A stretch of 64,000 nt of DNA from CBDBND01 sp965262665 (GCA_965262665.1 CBDHFR010000003.1:806001-870000), one strand, 5' to 3'; positions 16,746 to 26,371 are shown, counted from the first letter of the stretch. Notes: generated from the letters alone by a model not told the origin. A program made the numbers and translations.

Positions 16746-17977
16746 CAGATCAACCCGCGGCGTCAGGTTCGACTCACGCTTCCCGTCACACTTACCCGCA
16801 TGCGAACCGCACCGTCGGTGTCCTGGCGTTCGGCCAAGCCCTCTCCATGACGGGCGCCGGCATCGTCATTCTGGTTACCGGGTTGGCCGGCGCTTACCTT
16901 GCTGAAGATGACCGTCTCGCCACATTGCCGCTGGCCATTCAGTTTGTGGCGACGATGACGGCGACGTTTCCAGCAGCCTTGTGGATGAAACATGTCGGGC
17001 GCCGCATCGGTTTTACGGCGGGACAAATGATCGGGGTGTGCGGCGGCGCTCTCAGTTGTTTCGCTTTGCTCGAGGGCCGGTTTGATCTCTTGGTTGCCGG
17101 AGCGGCCCCGCTCGGCGTCCACAACGCGTTTTGGGGATATTATCGTTTCGCAGCTGCTGAAGCGGCACCACCGGACAAACGCGCTAAAGCCATCTCTTGG
17201 GTTATGGCCGGGGGCATTCTCTCCGCCCTAGCGGCGCCGGAACTCTCAAAAGCCACACGGGAATTGTTTGCGCCTGTGTTGTTTGCCGGGTGCTATGCTG
17301 CGATTGCCGTGCTCGCCACGTGTACGGCCGTGCTCATTCAAACGGCAGCTCTTAAGAAACCTGCGTGCCATTCCACTGCCGCAGACGCGCAAGCGCGCCC
17401 GCTTGCCGATATCGTGCGTCAGCCGATTTTTGTTGTCGCCGCCGTTTCAGCCATGGTCGGTTATGGCGTCATGATTTTGGTGATGAGTGCAACGCCGTTG
17501 TCGATGGTCGACTGCGGCTTCGCTTTTGACGATGCTGCCTTTGTCATTCAGTGGCACGCACTGGCCATGTTCGCTCCCAGCTTCTTCACCGGCGCGTTGA
17601 TCAAATCCTTCGGCGCGCTCCGCATCATTTCGATCGGGGTTGCACTCAACATCGTTTGCATGATTTCCAACTTATCGGGTGTCGAGCTGATGAATTTTTG
17701 GCTTGGACTCACAGCGCTGGGGTTAGGCTGGAATTTTATGTTTATAGGCGGAACGGCGTTGCTGACTGAGTCCTACCGGCCCAGCGAGCAAGAAAAAGCA
17801 CAAGGTGCCAATGACTTTCTTGTTTTCGCTACAATCTCCGTAGCGACATTCTCATCGGGAGCGTTGCAAAACGGTTTGGGTTGGATGGCCGTCAACGTTG
17901 CCATGGTCCTGCCATTGCTCATTGCGGCAACCGCATTGCTGTGGTTATCACGCCAACAAAAACGTCACGTCCTCTAA
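16742..17977 (+). CDS. MFS transporter
   Basis: A 411-residue major-facilitator protein with about twelve membrane segments. The cytoplasmic loop between helices 2 and 3 carries MKHVGRRIGFTAGQ, a version of the MFS G-x-x-x-D/R-R-x-G-R motif. Histidine and charged residues near the N terminus precede the first helix. The substrate is unknown. Its GTG start overlaps the small membrane protein stop by 4 bp, so the two form a unit; nothing nearby suggests a substrate. Confidence 0.85.
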   Translation: MTDQPAASGSTHASRHTYPHANRTVGVLAFGQALSMTGAGIVILVTGLAGAYLAEDDRLATLPLAIQFVATMTATFPAALWMKHVGRRIGFTAGQMIGVCGGALSCFALLEGRFDLLVAGAAPLGVHNAFWGYYRFAAAEAAPPDKRAKAISWVMAGGILSALAAPELSKATRELFAPVLFAGCYAAIAVLATCTAVLIQTAALKKPACHSTAADAQARPLADIVRQPIFVVAAVSAMVGYGVMILVMSATPLSMVDCGFAFDDAAFVIQWHALAMFAPSFFTGALIKSFGALRIISIGVALNIVCMISNLSGVELMNFWLGLTALGLGWNFMFIGGTALLTESYRPSEQEKAQGANDFLVFATISVATFSSGALQNGLGWMAVNVAMVLPLLIAATALLWLSRQQKRHVL

Positions 17978-18015
17978 GGGGCGTGACTTAAATCTGCAGT
18001 ACGAAGAGAACGGGA

Positions 18016-18540
18016 CTAAAAGGTGTCGTCGTTGGCAGGCTCTGCCGGTGCATCGCCGATGATTTCCACCTGTATTGCCATCGGTCCCTTTTTGCCGTCT
18101 TGCACGTGCATGCGCACACGCTGTCCCGACTCAAGACGATCCAGGTTAGAACGTTGTAACGCGCCGATGCCGATGAAGATGTCATGGCCGCCGCCTTCGG
18201 GCACGCCAAAGCCATAGCCTTTATCTGCAGCGAAGAATTTGATCTCACCATCAAGGACGGTCTCGTCGCCTTCGGGCAGATCTTCAACGACGGTCGAATT
18301 GTCGACGGTCTCAATAGCCGCCACCTGAGGACCTTTCGGGCCCTCGGTCAGATCACAAACAATGGTAGCGCCTTGACGCAACGTTCTCAGCCCCGCCTTG
18401 TGCACAACAGAGACGTGGAGAAACGCATCCGGGGTACCGTCGGTCGGGGCAACAAAACCAAAGCCCTTGGCAGGGTTGAACCATTTGACTTTGGCGGTCA
18501 TGCTAGGACCGTCGGACCCGGCCTGGGGAGACGATTCCAT
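18016..18540 (-). CDS. Protein with two cold-shock domains
   Basis: 174 residues with two S1-like cold-shock domains. The first (about 15-80) has KVKWFNPAKGFGFV and DAFLHVSVV, the RNP1 and RNP2 motifs. The second (about 98-160) has EIKFFAADKGYGFG and HDIFIGIG. A linker rich in acidic residues joins them. Alphaproteobacteria often have such double proteins, which bind single-stranded nucleic acids and may act as RNA chaperones. I take the ATG at 18540; the open frame extends 69 bases further but lacks a ribosome site. The gene stands alone. Confidence 0.87.
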   Translation of the reverse strand: MESSPQAGSDGPSMTAKVKWFNPAKGFGFVAPTDGTPDAFLHVSVVHKAGLRTLRQGATIVCDLTEGPKGPQVAAIETVDNSTVVEDLPEGDETVLDGEIKFFAADKGYGFGVPEGGGHDIFIGIGALQRSNLDRLESGQRVRMHVQDGKKGPMAIQVEIIGDAPAEPANDDTF

Positions 18541-18741
18541 AAACGCTCTTAACCTTTGATCGAGCCCGGGCCGATCTGAAATTCTATCGCAAATTAAGGC
18601 AGAGGCCAATCAGACCTCAAAAAGAATATCATTTTTAATGTGTTACTGATATTTCGGGCCAATTTATTGCGCTGCGGCAAATCCCAAAGACTCCCGACTC
18701 CAAGCGCACGTGAACCCCCTTTTTCGGGAACCAAGTAAGCG

Positions 18742-20238
18742 TCAGCCGGACTGCACCCGATTCACAGCGGCATGCCAACGCACCCGTTGGCTGTCCCGCC
18801 AATCTTGGGAGGTGCGAGGCTCAAACACACGATCCGTACGGCGGGCCTCGGCCATGTCGTCGACCGAGTCATAAAGTCCGCGGCCCAAGCCGGCCAAAAG
18901 CGCCGCCCCTTGCACGGTGGTTTCAAGATACTGTGGCCGTTCCACCGGCACCCCGGTGAGATCGGCGAGGGTTTGCAGCATCCAAGCGTTGGCGGCCATG
19001 CCGCCATCGACACGCATGGTGTCCAAAGTTTACCCGGTGTCCGAGGCCATGCAATCCAACAGATCCAAAACCTGGTAACAGACTGCTTCCAAACCGGCGC
19101 GCACAATGTCCGCGCGTGAGGTATCGCGGGTTAATCCAAAAATGGCGCCGCGCACATGGGGATCCCAATGGGGCGCTCCCAGACCGGTAAAGGCCGGAAC
19201 GAAAATTACATCACTGTCGCCGGCATCTTTGGCCATCGTTTCTGATTCGGCTGCGTGGTCCATCAGACCCAAATCATCGCGCAACCATTGCACAACGGTT
19301 CCGGCGTTGAACACGCTGCCCTCCAATGCATATGTAGGCGTGTTGTCCAATCGGTAAGCGACAGTCGTCAGTAGCCGGTTGGTCGATACCGGTGCTTTAC
19401 TGCCGCCGTTAAGCAGCACGAAGGCACCGGTGCGAAAGGTGCTTTTGGCCATGCCTGGCGACAGACAGTTTTGTCCGGTAAGTGCACTTTGCTGATCACC
19501 AAACAAAGCGGTTATGGGAATCGAAGTGCCGAAGAGGGCGGCATCGGTCTGTCCAAATTCACCTGCTGTATCCCGCACGTCTGGCAAAATAGAAAGCGGA
19601 ACTCCAAAGTGGTCGAGCAACTGCGCATCCCACTGTTGGCTGTGGATATCGAACAGCATGGTGCGTGAGGCATTGGTCGCATCAGTGGCATGGACCGCGC
19701 CGCCGGTGAGTTTCCACAGTAAAAACGTATCGATGGTGCCGAAAGCCAAATCACCGGTCTCGGCGCGGATGCGAAGATCGTCATCACTGTCCAGAATCCA
19801 CTGCACTATTGTGGCTGAAAAATAGGAGTCCGGAATCAACCCGGTCCGATCTTGAATGACTTTGTCGAAACCCGTTTCCGCCAACGCCCGGCAAACCTCC
19901 GCACCGCGGCGGTCTTGCCAGACAATGGCATTATTGACCGGTACGCCGGTTGATCGGTCCCACACCACCGTCGTTTCCCGTTGGTTGGTAATCCCGATGG
20001 CGGCGATGGTATCGGCAACACCAACTTCATCGAGGACTGTGGTCGTGGTCTTCAGAACCGACTGCCAGATTTCATCTGCATCATGTTCGACCCAGCCGTC
20101 GCGGGGATAGAGTTGTTTGAACGGCTGTTGTGACACTGCGACCGGCGTGCCATCTAAGCCCAACACAACAGCGCGGGACGACGTCGTGCCTTGGTCAATG
20201 GACAAGATGCAAGGCCCGTTGTTTCCTGATGCTGTCAT
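18742..20238 (-). pseudogene. glpK: Glycerol kinase interrupted by an in-frame TAA
   Basis: The first 402 codons encode a clear FGGY kinase: an N-terminal SIDQGTTSSRAVV phosphate motif, NQRETTVVWDRSTG, the glycerol-contacting region DRTGLIPDSYFSATI, and FVPAFTGLGAPHWDPHVRGAIFG. A TAA at 19032-19030 stops it after CMASDTG. The same frame continues with TLDTMRVDGGMAANAWMLQ, the next conserved block, to a normal C terminus. A full-length protein would have about 498 residues. The fragment lacks part of the second nucleotide domain, so it should not be active. It overlaps mobA by one base (TAATG) and has no glpF or glpD nearby. Confidence 0.85.
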
Positions 20239-20843
20239 TAGCCCTTCACCTTTTCAGCTTCTGCAAATGCCAAATCTTCGGGAGTATTAATGTTAAAGAA
20301 TGGATCACCGTCTTTAACCGGCCACTCTACTTGTACGGTCTTCACGGTTGATTGAAACTGGTGCACGGCCATCGGTTTTTCGTCAATGGCGTCCGAAAGC
20401 GTGTCGCATAACTCGGGCTTCCAAGCCGCGACACTATAGTGAATTTGATCACGAGACTTGGCGACGGCGACGTCAGCGGACGTGTCTTCCGTGGTGAGAC
20501 GCACAACAAGATCGGTTGGAAGAAAAGGTAAATCGACCGGAACCGTGATCACCCAATCCACTGGTGGACTGAGCGCCTGACTCCATGCGAGAGCGGCAGC
20601 GACACCACCAAGGGGACCACGCTCGGGTGACGGCCGGTCTACTAAGACCGGCAGTCCGAATTCTTCGGTCCAATCTTTAGGCGCGCGCAGGCAGAGCGCA
20701 CAGAGTCCTGTTTGCGGTTTGATGGTGGCGTGAACGAGCTCGACGAGCCGTTGTCCGCCAACGGTCACCAAAGCCTTGTCGAATCCGCCTAGACGTCGGC
20801 CGCCGCCGCCGGCGAGAATGGCCGCCGCTGTCGTCTTGCTCAT
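20238..20843 (-). CDS. mobA: Molybdenum cofactor guanylyltransferase
   Basis: A 201-residue nucleotidyltransferase. The N-terminal LAGGGGRRLGGFDKAL (about 10-25) is the GTP-binding MobA signature, and VPVDLPFLPTDLV provides the metal-binding aspartate region. MobA joins GMP to molybdopterin to make the cofactor of DMSO-reductase-type enzymes. No other molybdopterin gene is in the window. Its stop overlaps the glpK start by one base. Confidence 0.88.
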   Translation of the reverse strand: MSKTTAAAILAGGGGRRLGGFDKALVTVGGQRLVELVHATIKPQTGLCALCLRAPKDWTEEFGLPVLVDRPSPERGPLGGVAAALAWSQALSPPVDWVITVPVDLPFLPTDLVVRLTTEDTSADVAVAKSRDQIHYSVAAWKPELCDTLSDAIDEKPMAVHQFQSTVKTVQVEWPVKDGDPFFNINTPEDLAFAEAEKVKG

Positions 20844-20915
20844 GCAATGAGGATGGAGGGGCCCATGCCCCCGGTCAACGGTTCAGAGGTCAGCGTCGGA
20901 AACGAGAATGCCCGG

Positions 20916-22553
20916 CTACCGTGACGAATTAGGCGACGCGGCGCAACAGCGGACCGCGTGATGCAACACGGGCACGCTGCGGGCGTTGTCACCAGACACC
21001 TGTAATATCTGCGCCAGGGTGTTCATGATTTCCGACCAGCGAATGGGGTGAGCATATTTGTCAAATACCTGACGTGCGGCCTGGCAGGCATGAATAGCTT
21101 CCCGCAACGCATCGTCGTCGCCTTCCGCCATGTCGATTTTGTAGAGCACGCCACCGAGACGGAATTTCATCATGCCCCAATCGAACGGCTGATTCTTGCG
21201 CGAGATGTACACCAGGGACTTGCGATAGGCGCTGGCCGTGTCCCTGAGTGTCTCGAGGTCGTTGCTGCGTTCGGCGATGATTTGCAACGTCAGACCAAGT
21301 TGTTGATGAAGATGCCCAAGCGTGCGGTGATCTTCCGCCGGCGTGCGTTCAATCGCCCCACGCCACGCTTCAACCGCGGTGTGATACCAGGAGCGATCAC
21401 CCGTAAATAGAGCGGAGATTGCAGCGGCGTTGCCGTAACAATTCAAAATACTGGCCTGCTCGTGGCTCTCCATGGCCATGGACGGCTCAAGACCCATGCC
21501 GCGGGCAGCTGTGGAGACGGACGGCAGAGCGGAACGCAGAATACGGCCTTGGGCGATACTGCGCGGGTCGAATGCAGCCAGCACGGTCGCGCGAGTGAGC
21601 GGCGTCCAGTCGTTATAGAAATCGACCGGTACGGTGAGGAAATGGTGCGGCCGGAATCGGCCGGGCCGTTCGCCAGGGCTGGAGGCCAAAGCCACGAACC
21701 ACAGATGAATGGACCGTCCGGTCTCGTCCACCACGGACCACCACACCAGCAGGTCGGCATTGAGTTCGGTCAGCCAGCGGCGTCCTTCACGGGTGGCCCG
21801 TTTAAGGGATTCATCGTTGGGACCTTCCGGATCGTTGACCGCAAGACCAGGGATCATGCGCGCCATGTTGCGGTCGACGGTTTCAACGCGGATGCCGGGA
21901 ATATCGCTTAGCGCTTCGACGATCATACCGTGTTGCAGGTCTTCGTAGTCGTCATGCACTTTGCTGACGAGAATCAGAACGTCTTCGGGCGGCGGCGCCT
22001 TGCGCATTCTACCGGGACGGCGGGTGGGATCTTTCACCACCGCATCGATCATGCGTTCAAACAGTGTGGGCTGGCGTTCACCAACCAGATTGACAGGCAA
22101 AGGGCGGCCGGTTCCAGCCGGACGCACAGCCCTGGAGATCTCATCAGGGGAAGGAACGGGAACCGGAAGGCGCGCGCCCTGCACGGCCGCCTTAATGGCA
22201 TCGCCGCGGGTCAGCGGATCATCATTCTTGCGCAAAGTCTGCGCCAGTTTGGACATGACCTTGAAGGCCGTGTCCGGTTCCATTTCGACTCGACGGAGAA
22301 ATTCGGCGCGGGGGATGGCACTCAGCGTAACGGCTGTTTTAGCGCACGCGGAGTTGTGGCGTGGGCTTTTATCGAGAATACTCATTTCGCCAAAGAGATC
22401 GCCGACCGACAATTGGGCGTGGATCACCGGTCCTTCCGGACCTTTACCGATCAGCTCAACCTGGCCCTCCAGGACTTCATACGCCCAGCGGCTTTCTTCC
22501 CCTTCGGAGTAAATGATTTCGCCGGCTTCAAATGATTTTGTAACGGTTTCCAC
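20916..22553 (-). CDS. Cyclic-nucleotide-binding domain protein with a long C-terminal helical region
   Basis: About 545 residues. Residues about 1-125 form a cNMP-binding barrel: GEIIYSEGEESRWAYEVLEGQVELIG, then GDLFGEMSILDKSPRHNSACAKT, where FGEM is the phosphate-cassette position. No helix-turn-helix follows. A middle region (about 185-340) has alternating beta and alpha character and may be a divergent enzymatic or receptor domain. The C-terminal third is helical and resembles TPR-like repeats (AVEAWRGAIERTP, DTASAYRKSLVYI, AIHACQAARQVF). I do not know its output. The GTG at 22553 has GGAGG at good spacing; a further ATG 99 bases upstream is less likely. Confidence 0.7.
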   Translation of the reverse strand: METVTKSFEAGEIIYSEGEESRWAYEVLEGQVELIGKGPEGPVIHAQLSVGDLFGEMSILDKSPRHNSACAKTAVTLSAIPRAEFLRRVEMEPDTAFKVMSKLAQTLRKNDDPLTRGDAIKAAVQGARLPVPVPSPDEISRAVRPAGTGRPLPVNLVGERQPTLFERMIDAVVKDPTRRPGRMRKAPPPEDVLILVSKVHDDYEDLQHGMIVEALSDIPGIRVETVDRNMARMIPGLAVNDPEGPNDESLKRATREGRRWLTELNADLLVWWSVVDETGRSIHLWFVALASSPGERPGRFRPHHFLTVPVDFYNDWTPLTRATVLAAFDPRSIAQGRILRSALPSVSTAARGMGLEPSMAMESHEQASILNCYGNAAAISALFTGDRSWYHTAVEAWRGAIERTPAEDHRTLGHLHQQLGLTLQIIAERSNDLETLRDTASAYRKSLVYISRKNQPFDWGMMKFRLGGVLYKIDMAEGDDDALREAIHACQAARQVFDKYAHPIRWSEIMNTLAQILQVSGDNARSVPVLHHAVRCCAASPNSSR

Positions 22554-22756
22554 CGCGCTGCCTCCAAACCGAGGCCCCAGGGGAAGCTCTGAGGGGGAGC
22601 TATCGGGACCACACCTGCAATGGCGACAGTTTTGTCCAAGCGCTCTTAACAATCCTTAAAGAGGACGACGTGATTCGGTAAAAAGGTGGCTTTTCCACAG
22701 GAAATTTTCACCAGCACCCACCTGTAAGGAATTGCCGAAAATCCCTATTAATTACA

Positions 22757-22766
22757 TGTATATACA
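22757..22766. promoter_or_regulatory. Candidate MarR operator upstream of the cNMP-domain gene
   Basis: TGTATATACA is a perfect ten-base palindrome in the gap between the marR-type gene and the cNMP-domain gene, both on the minus strand. A nearly identical sequence, TGCATATACA, lies upstream of the MarR gene, so one regulator may bind both. Confidence 0.4.
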
Positions 22767-22805
22767 ATTAATTTTCGATAGTTGTTGGTTTTCCTTTGGA
22801 TTTCC

Positions 22806-23270
22806 TTAGTCGTGGGCCCCTGGACTCAGAGCCGCCGCCGCGTCCAGCGTCGGTAACAGGGTCTGAACCACAGCGCCGCCCAAATGGCGGGCGACCCGGG
22901 TCTGCGCCGCCTGCCACAGGGGCATGGCGTGATCCAGAACAACCTGGCCATCAGCCGTCAAGGCAACCTGTTTCACCCGTTTGTCGTCCGGATGGGGCTG
23001 TACTGTGAGGAGATTCTGGCCAATGAGTGGCTTTAGGGTGCGTGAAACCGTGGTTGAATCGGTCACCAGGGTAGCGGCCAGGTCACCGATCCGGATGGGA
23101 TTGCGGGCGTTCACCACCATCAGCAGGCTAAGTTGGGTCGCTTTCAGCCCTACTGGAGATAAGGCATGATCGAACAGCTGGGTGATGGCCCGCGCCCCTT
23201 TCCGGGCATGCAAACAAAGGCAGACCTGCAAGGCTTGGAGGGCGAGATCATTAGGGTTCACCGCAGTCAT
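22806..23270 (-). CDS. MarR-family transcriptional regulator
   Basis: 154 residues with a winged helix-turn-helix in the centre: ATQLSLLMVVNARNPIRIGDLAATLVTDSTTVSRTLKPLIGQNLL (about 44-88), followed by the wing HPDDKRVKQVALTADG (about 92-107). The N-terminal CLCLHARK segment has cysteines that could respond to redox. It presumably represses its own and neighbouring genes; palindromes lie just ahead of its start and behind its stop. The effector is unknown. No other recognised target is adjacent except the cNMP-domain gene. Confidence 0.85.
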   Translation of the reverse strand: MTAVNPNDLALQALQVCLCLHARKGARAITQLFDHALSPVGLKATQLSLLMVVNARNPIRIGDLAATLVTDSTTVSRTLKPLIGQNLLTVQPHPDDKRVKQVALTADGQVVLDHAMPLWQAAQTRVARHLGGAVVQTLLPTLDAAAALSPGAHD

Positions 23271-23277
23271 GGAGAAT

Positions 23278-23291
23278 TATATGCATATACA
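23278..23291. promoter_or_regulatory. Candidate MarR operator at its own start
   Basis: A 12-base perfect palindrome, TATATGCATATA, overlaps TGCATATACA. It lies eight bases upstream of the MarR ATG, where binding would hinder transcription or translation start. Confidence 0.45.
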
Positions 23292-23341
23292 TCTATAGGA
23301 CAAGGCTAGATTTAGTACTGCCTTCGGTGCGTTTTTCGGTG

Positions 23342-23587
23342 CTAGTGCCTTTTTTCGGATTCTTGTTTGATCGCCCCGGGGTAGAGCCGGGCCACTTGAT
23401 CCTGATAGTGGGCGAGCACGAATCGATTGCCGTTGCTGTCGGTCTCGAAGCTCATGTCAATATCGCCGTGTTCCAGGGCTGAAGTAACCGCACTTTCATC
23501 AAGGCCGAAGGCTTTGGCGATGCTGCCCATCAATGCCGATATTTCACCGAACATTTCGCGTGGATCGGGCGGCGGTGAATCGGACAT
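23342..23587 (-). CDS. Small hypothetical protein
   Basis: 81 residues from the ATG at 23587; the upstream frame is open but has no ribosome site. The sequence is acidic in its first two thirds (EMFGEISALMGSIAKAFGLDESAVTSALEHGDIDMSFE) and has a basic end. No transmembrane segment or known motif is seen. It is preceded by a short purine-rich tract and stands between the MarR gene and the TPR pseudogene. The coding call rests on its length, smooth amino acid composition and position. Confidence 0.55.
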   Translation of the reverse strand: MSDSPPPDPREMFGEISALMGSIAKAFGLDESAVTSALEHGDIDMSFETDSNGNRFVLAHYQDQVARLYPGAIKQESEKRH

Positions 23588-23703
23588 GGCTGACAAAACT
23601 CCCTCGGTAATCAGGGGCACATAAGACTGTTCAAATGCAGAACACAAGCGCCACCGTATCGCCATGCGTTGCAGGCTCTGCGAACCTAAGACATCATCCC
23701 CTT

Positions 23704-25087
23704 ATGACACCGCAAGATACATCGTCGCCGCAAAACACAGCGGATCAGGAGTCCGCATTCGACAAAGCCTTTGCCGCCCATCGAGCCGGAAATCTGGCCG
23801 AGGCCATCGCTGGATATACAGAGTTGCTGCAGGAGTCTCCGGACCGCAACGATGCACTCAACAATCTTGGTGTCGCCTTTCGCCAAAGCGGCCGTTACCA
23901 GGCGGCGGAAATTTGTTACCGCCGTCTGCTCGTACTTGAGGATTCCAATGCCGGCTTGTGCGTCAATCTTGCCAATTGCTTGCGGGATCAAGGCAAACTC
24001 GATGAGACGTCGACGTTTTGCCGCCGGGCCATCGACCACGATTCCGAATCCGCGTCGGCTTGGCACGGTCTGGGCTTGATTGAGCGGGACCTGGAAAACC
24101 TGGAAGACTCCGTTGCCGCCTTCGACAAGGCTATCGCCCTATCGCCCGACGGCGACCAGTACGCCTGGGACCGCTTCCTGTCTCTGTTGCGCCTTGGAGA
24201 TTACCGGGCAGGATTTGAAGCCTACGAAAGCCGCTGGACCCAGCCCGGTCAAAAAAACCGTCAACTGCAGCACCGGAATGGGATGGGACATCGTACCAAG
24301 ACAGAACCCTGCTTCTTTACGGTGAACAAGGCTTTGGTGATGTCATCCAATTTGCTCGTTTTATTCCTGCGGCTGTCGAACAAGGCGGAACGGTCATTCT
24401 GAGTGTAAGGCCCGAATTGGTTACACTCTTGCAGGATCAGTTCCCAGAGGTCCAAGGCGTGGTGTCACGGGACGACTCCGCGCCAGCGCACGATCTGATT
24501 CTACCATTGCTCTCTTTACCCCGTATCTTGCGAACAGCGTTTTCAGATGTGACCTCCACGCCCTATCTGCAGCCAAAAGACCGGGCTATGACTCTGCCCG
24601 ACCGGACAACGCCGGATACCAAACGTGTTGCCTTGGCCTGGGCCGGAAGCCCAACGCAGAAGAACGATCGCAACCGGTCTTTTCCTTTACTGGCTATGGC
24701 ACCGCTGTTAGCACGACCGGACATTGACTTTTTTGCCGTCCAAAAAGGCCCGGCGGCGAGTCAGATCACAAATAGTGGTTTGGCCCATGCGGTAACCGAT
24801 CTTTACCCCGCAGTTGAATGACTTCGCAGACACCTCAGCCGCGCTGGCCGAGGTGGATCTGATCATCAGTTGCGACAGCGCGGTTGTGCATTTGGCGGGC
24901 GCTTTGGGCAGACCGGTCTGGGTGGCTTTGTCCGTGTTTCACGATTGGCGCTACGGACCATCGGGCGACCTCACGCCGTGGTACGGGTACCTCCCGGGTA
25001 TTTAAACAAAAGCATGCCGGTAAATGGGACGATGTCTTTCAACGCATGTCACAGGCTCTGGCAAAATTCTCCGGCTCTCCGTCTTAA
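23704..25087 (+). pseudogene. TPR protein with a glycosyltransferase-like C-terminal half, frameshifted
   Basis: Three frames have to be joined to read a family-like protein. The N-terminal frame has several TPR repeats (AFAAHRAGNLAEAIAGYTELL, NNLGVAFRQSGRYQAAEICYRRL, WHGLGLIERDLENLEDSVAAFDKAI). About position 24275 it shifts to a frame carrying PEWDGTSYQDRTLLLYGEQGFGDVIQFARF. About 24805 it shifts again to NDFADTSAALAEVDLIISCDSAVVHLAGALGRPVW, and about 24985 a third shift leads to RVFKQKHAGKWDDVFQRM. This is the TPR plus heptosyltransferase-like architecture of many proteobacteria. Each break looks like a single-base change. No product of full length can be made. Confidence 0.8.
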
Positions 25088-25212
25088 TTCAATCGCAGAA
25101 CGGACAAAGTGCGGGCCTCAATCGATCAATATATGGAGCACATTATAGTGAATAAAAGTTATGCTGGTGTCACCACACCGTCCGGTGATGCCGCTCATTC
25201 AGGAGACGTGCT

Positions 25213-25989
25213 ATGCCTGATACCGCACATTCGGCCGACGACTTAAAGGACGTTCTGGGGCACCGGGCCAAGATCGGCATTCTGGTTCCAGCGTCCAACA
25301 CCATCGTTGAACCGGAAATGGCAGCCATGCAGCCAACCGGTGTCACCAATCATGTGTCGCGCATGAGCCGTGTCAAACGACCCGCCAATGACATGGTGCA
25401 GTACAAGAAGTATCTCGGCGCTTCGGTGGATATGGACGCCGCTATTGATGTGCTCATCGCTTGCGAGCCGGACATCATCGTGCATGGCCATTCCGTCGAT
25501 AGTCTGGCCAAAGGGGTGACCGGTGCGGACACCATGAAACGTCACATGGAAGCCATGAGCGGTGGCATTCCGGTAATGCTGCCGGCCCACGCGCTGCTCA
25601 AAGCTCTAGACGTGCTTGGCAAGCCCAAAAACCTCGGTGTACTGACACCATGGATGCCGCCTGCTGATGAGGCGTGTAAGGCTTTCTTCTCGGAAGCGGG
25701 TTATGACGTGCTTGCGATCAAAGGTCTACAGCATCCGACACCTCTACACATTGCGACAGCGACGTCGGAGGTGCTTAACCAGGCGGTCGACGAGATCAAC
25801 GTCGATGGCGTTGACTGCATCATCAAGGTTGGCACCAACTCTTCTATGTCTTTTCTGGTGGAAGAGATGGAGGCCCGGTTGGGTAAGCCGGTGCTCACCG
25901 TCAACGTCATCACCTATTGGGCCGGCTTGCGAAAACTGGGCATCGAAGATCGCCTACAAGGATTTGGTCAATTGGCCGCCAACCACTAA
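25213..25989 (+). CDS. Maleate isomerase/arylmalonate decarboxylase family protein (Asp/Glu racemase fold), divergent
   Basis: 258 residues with the two-domain fold of the family: the N-terminal KIGILVPASNTIVEPEMAAM matches the opening of maleate cis-trans isomerases and arylmalonate decarboxylases. Those enzymes use one or two cysteines in the paired active-site loops. Here the first loop reads VHGHSVDSLAKG and the second VGTNSSMSF, with no cysteine in either. The protein may be a related enzyme with different chemistry. It opens the long plus-strand cluster with DUF1330, TRAP, RidA and FAH genes. The start has AGGAG ahead of the ATG. Confidence 0.8.
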   Translation: MPDTAHSADDLKDVLGHRAKIGILVPASNTIVEPEMAAMQPTGVTNHVSRMSRVKRPANDMVQYKKYLGASVDMDAAIDVLIACEPDIIVHGHSVDSLAKGVTGADTMKRHMEAMSGGIPVMLPAHALLKALDVLGKPKNLGVLTPWMPPADEACKAFFSEAGYDVLAIKGLQHPTPLHIATATSEVLNQAVDEINVDGVDCIIKVGTNSSMSFLVEEMEARLGKPVLTVNVITYWAGLRKLGIEDRLQGFGQLAANH

Positions 25990-26041
25990 GCTTGCTAAAC
26001 CAACAGTCCGCCCGTCCTCTCTCTAACGAAAGGAGCATGTC

Positions 26042-26341
26042 ATGCCTGCCTATCAGGTCGCTTTGGTCAAAGTCACAGAACGCACGCCGGGGTTTCTGGA
26101 ATACGTGGAGAAGTCGGCGGAAATATTGGCCAAACACGGTGCGGAATACGTCATCCGTGGACCGGCAAAAACAGTCCTGGAAGGGGATTACCTCGAAGGC
26201 CGGGCTGTGGTCGTCTCGAAATGGCCGTCGCTGGACGCCATCGATACCTTCTTTAACTCTGACGAATACCAAAAGATCAAGCCCTTGCGGGAAGGGTCCG
26301 GCGTGTACGACATTGCAACCTACCAAGCCGCTGGCGAATAA
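26042..26341 (+). CDS. DUF1330 family protein, copy 1
   Basis: 99 residues with the dimeric alpha/beta (ferredoxin-like) look of DUF1330: an opening YQVALVKVTE strand, central AEYVIRGPAKTVLEGDYLEGRAVVVSKWPSLDAIDTFFNSDEYQ, and a C-terminal LREGSGVYDIATYQ. Function is not established; such proteins often accompany catabolic genes. It is 52 bp after the isomerase-like gene and 30 bp before a paralogue, with GGAG before each start. Confidence 0.85.
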   Translation: MPAYQVALVKVTERTPGFLEYVEKSAEILAKHGAEYVIRGPAKTVLEGDYLEGRAVVVSKWPSLDAIDTFFNSDEYQKIKPLREGSGVYDIATYQAAGE

Positions 26342-26371
26342 ACAGAATAAAGAAAGACAGGGAAACACCTC

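Noticed and set aside
21930..22535. Plus-strand open frames against the cNMP-domain gene
   Set aside because: The minus frame carries the cNMP motif; the plus frames do not resemble a protein family.
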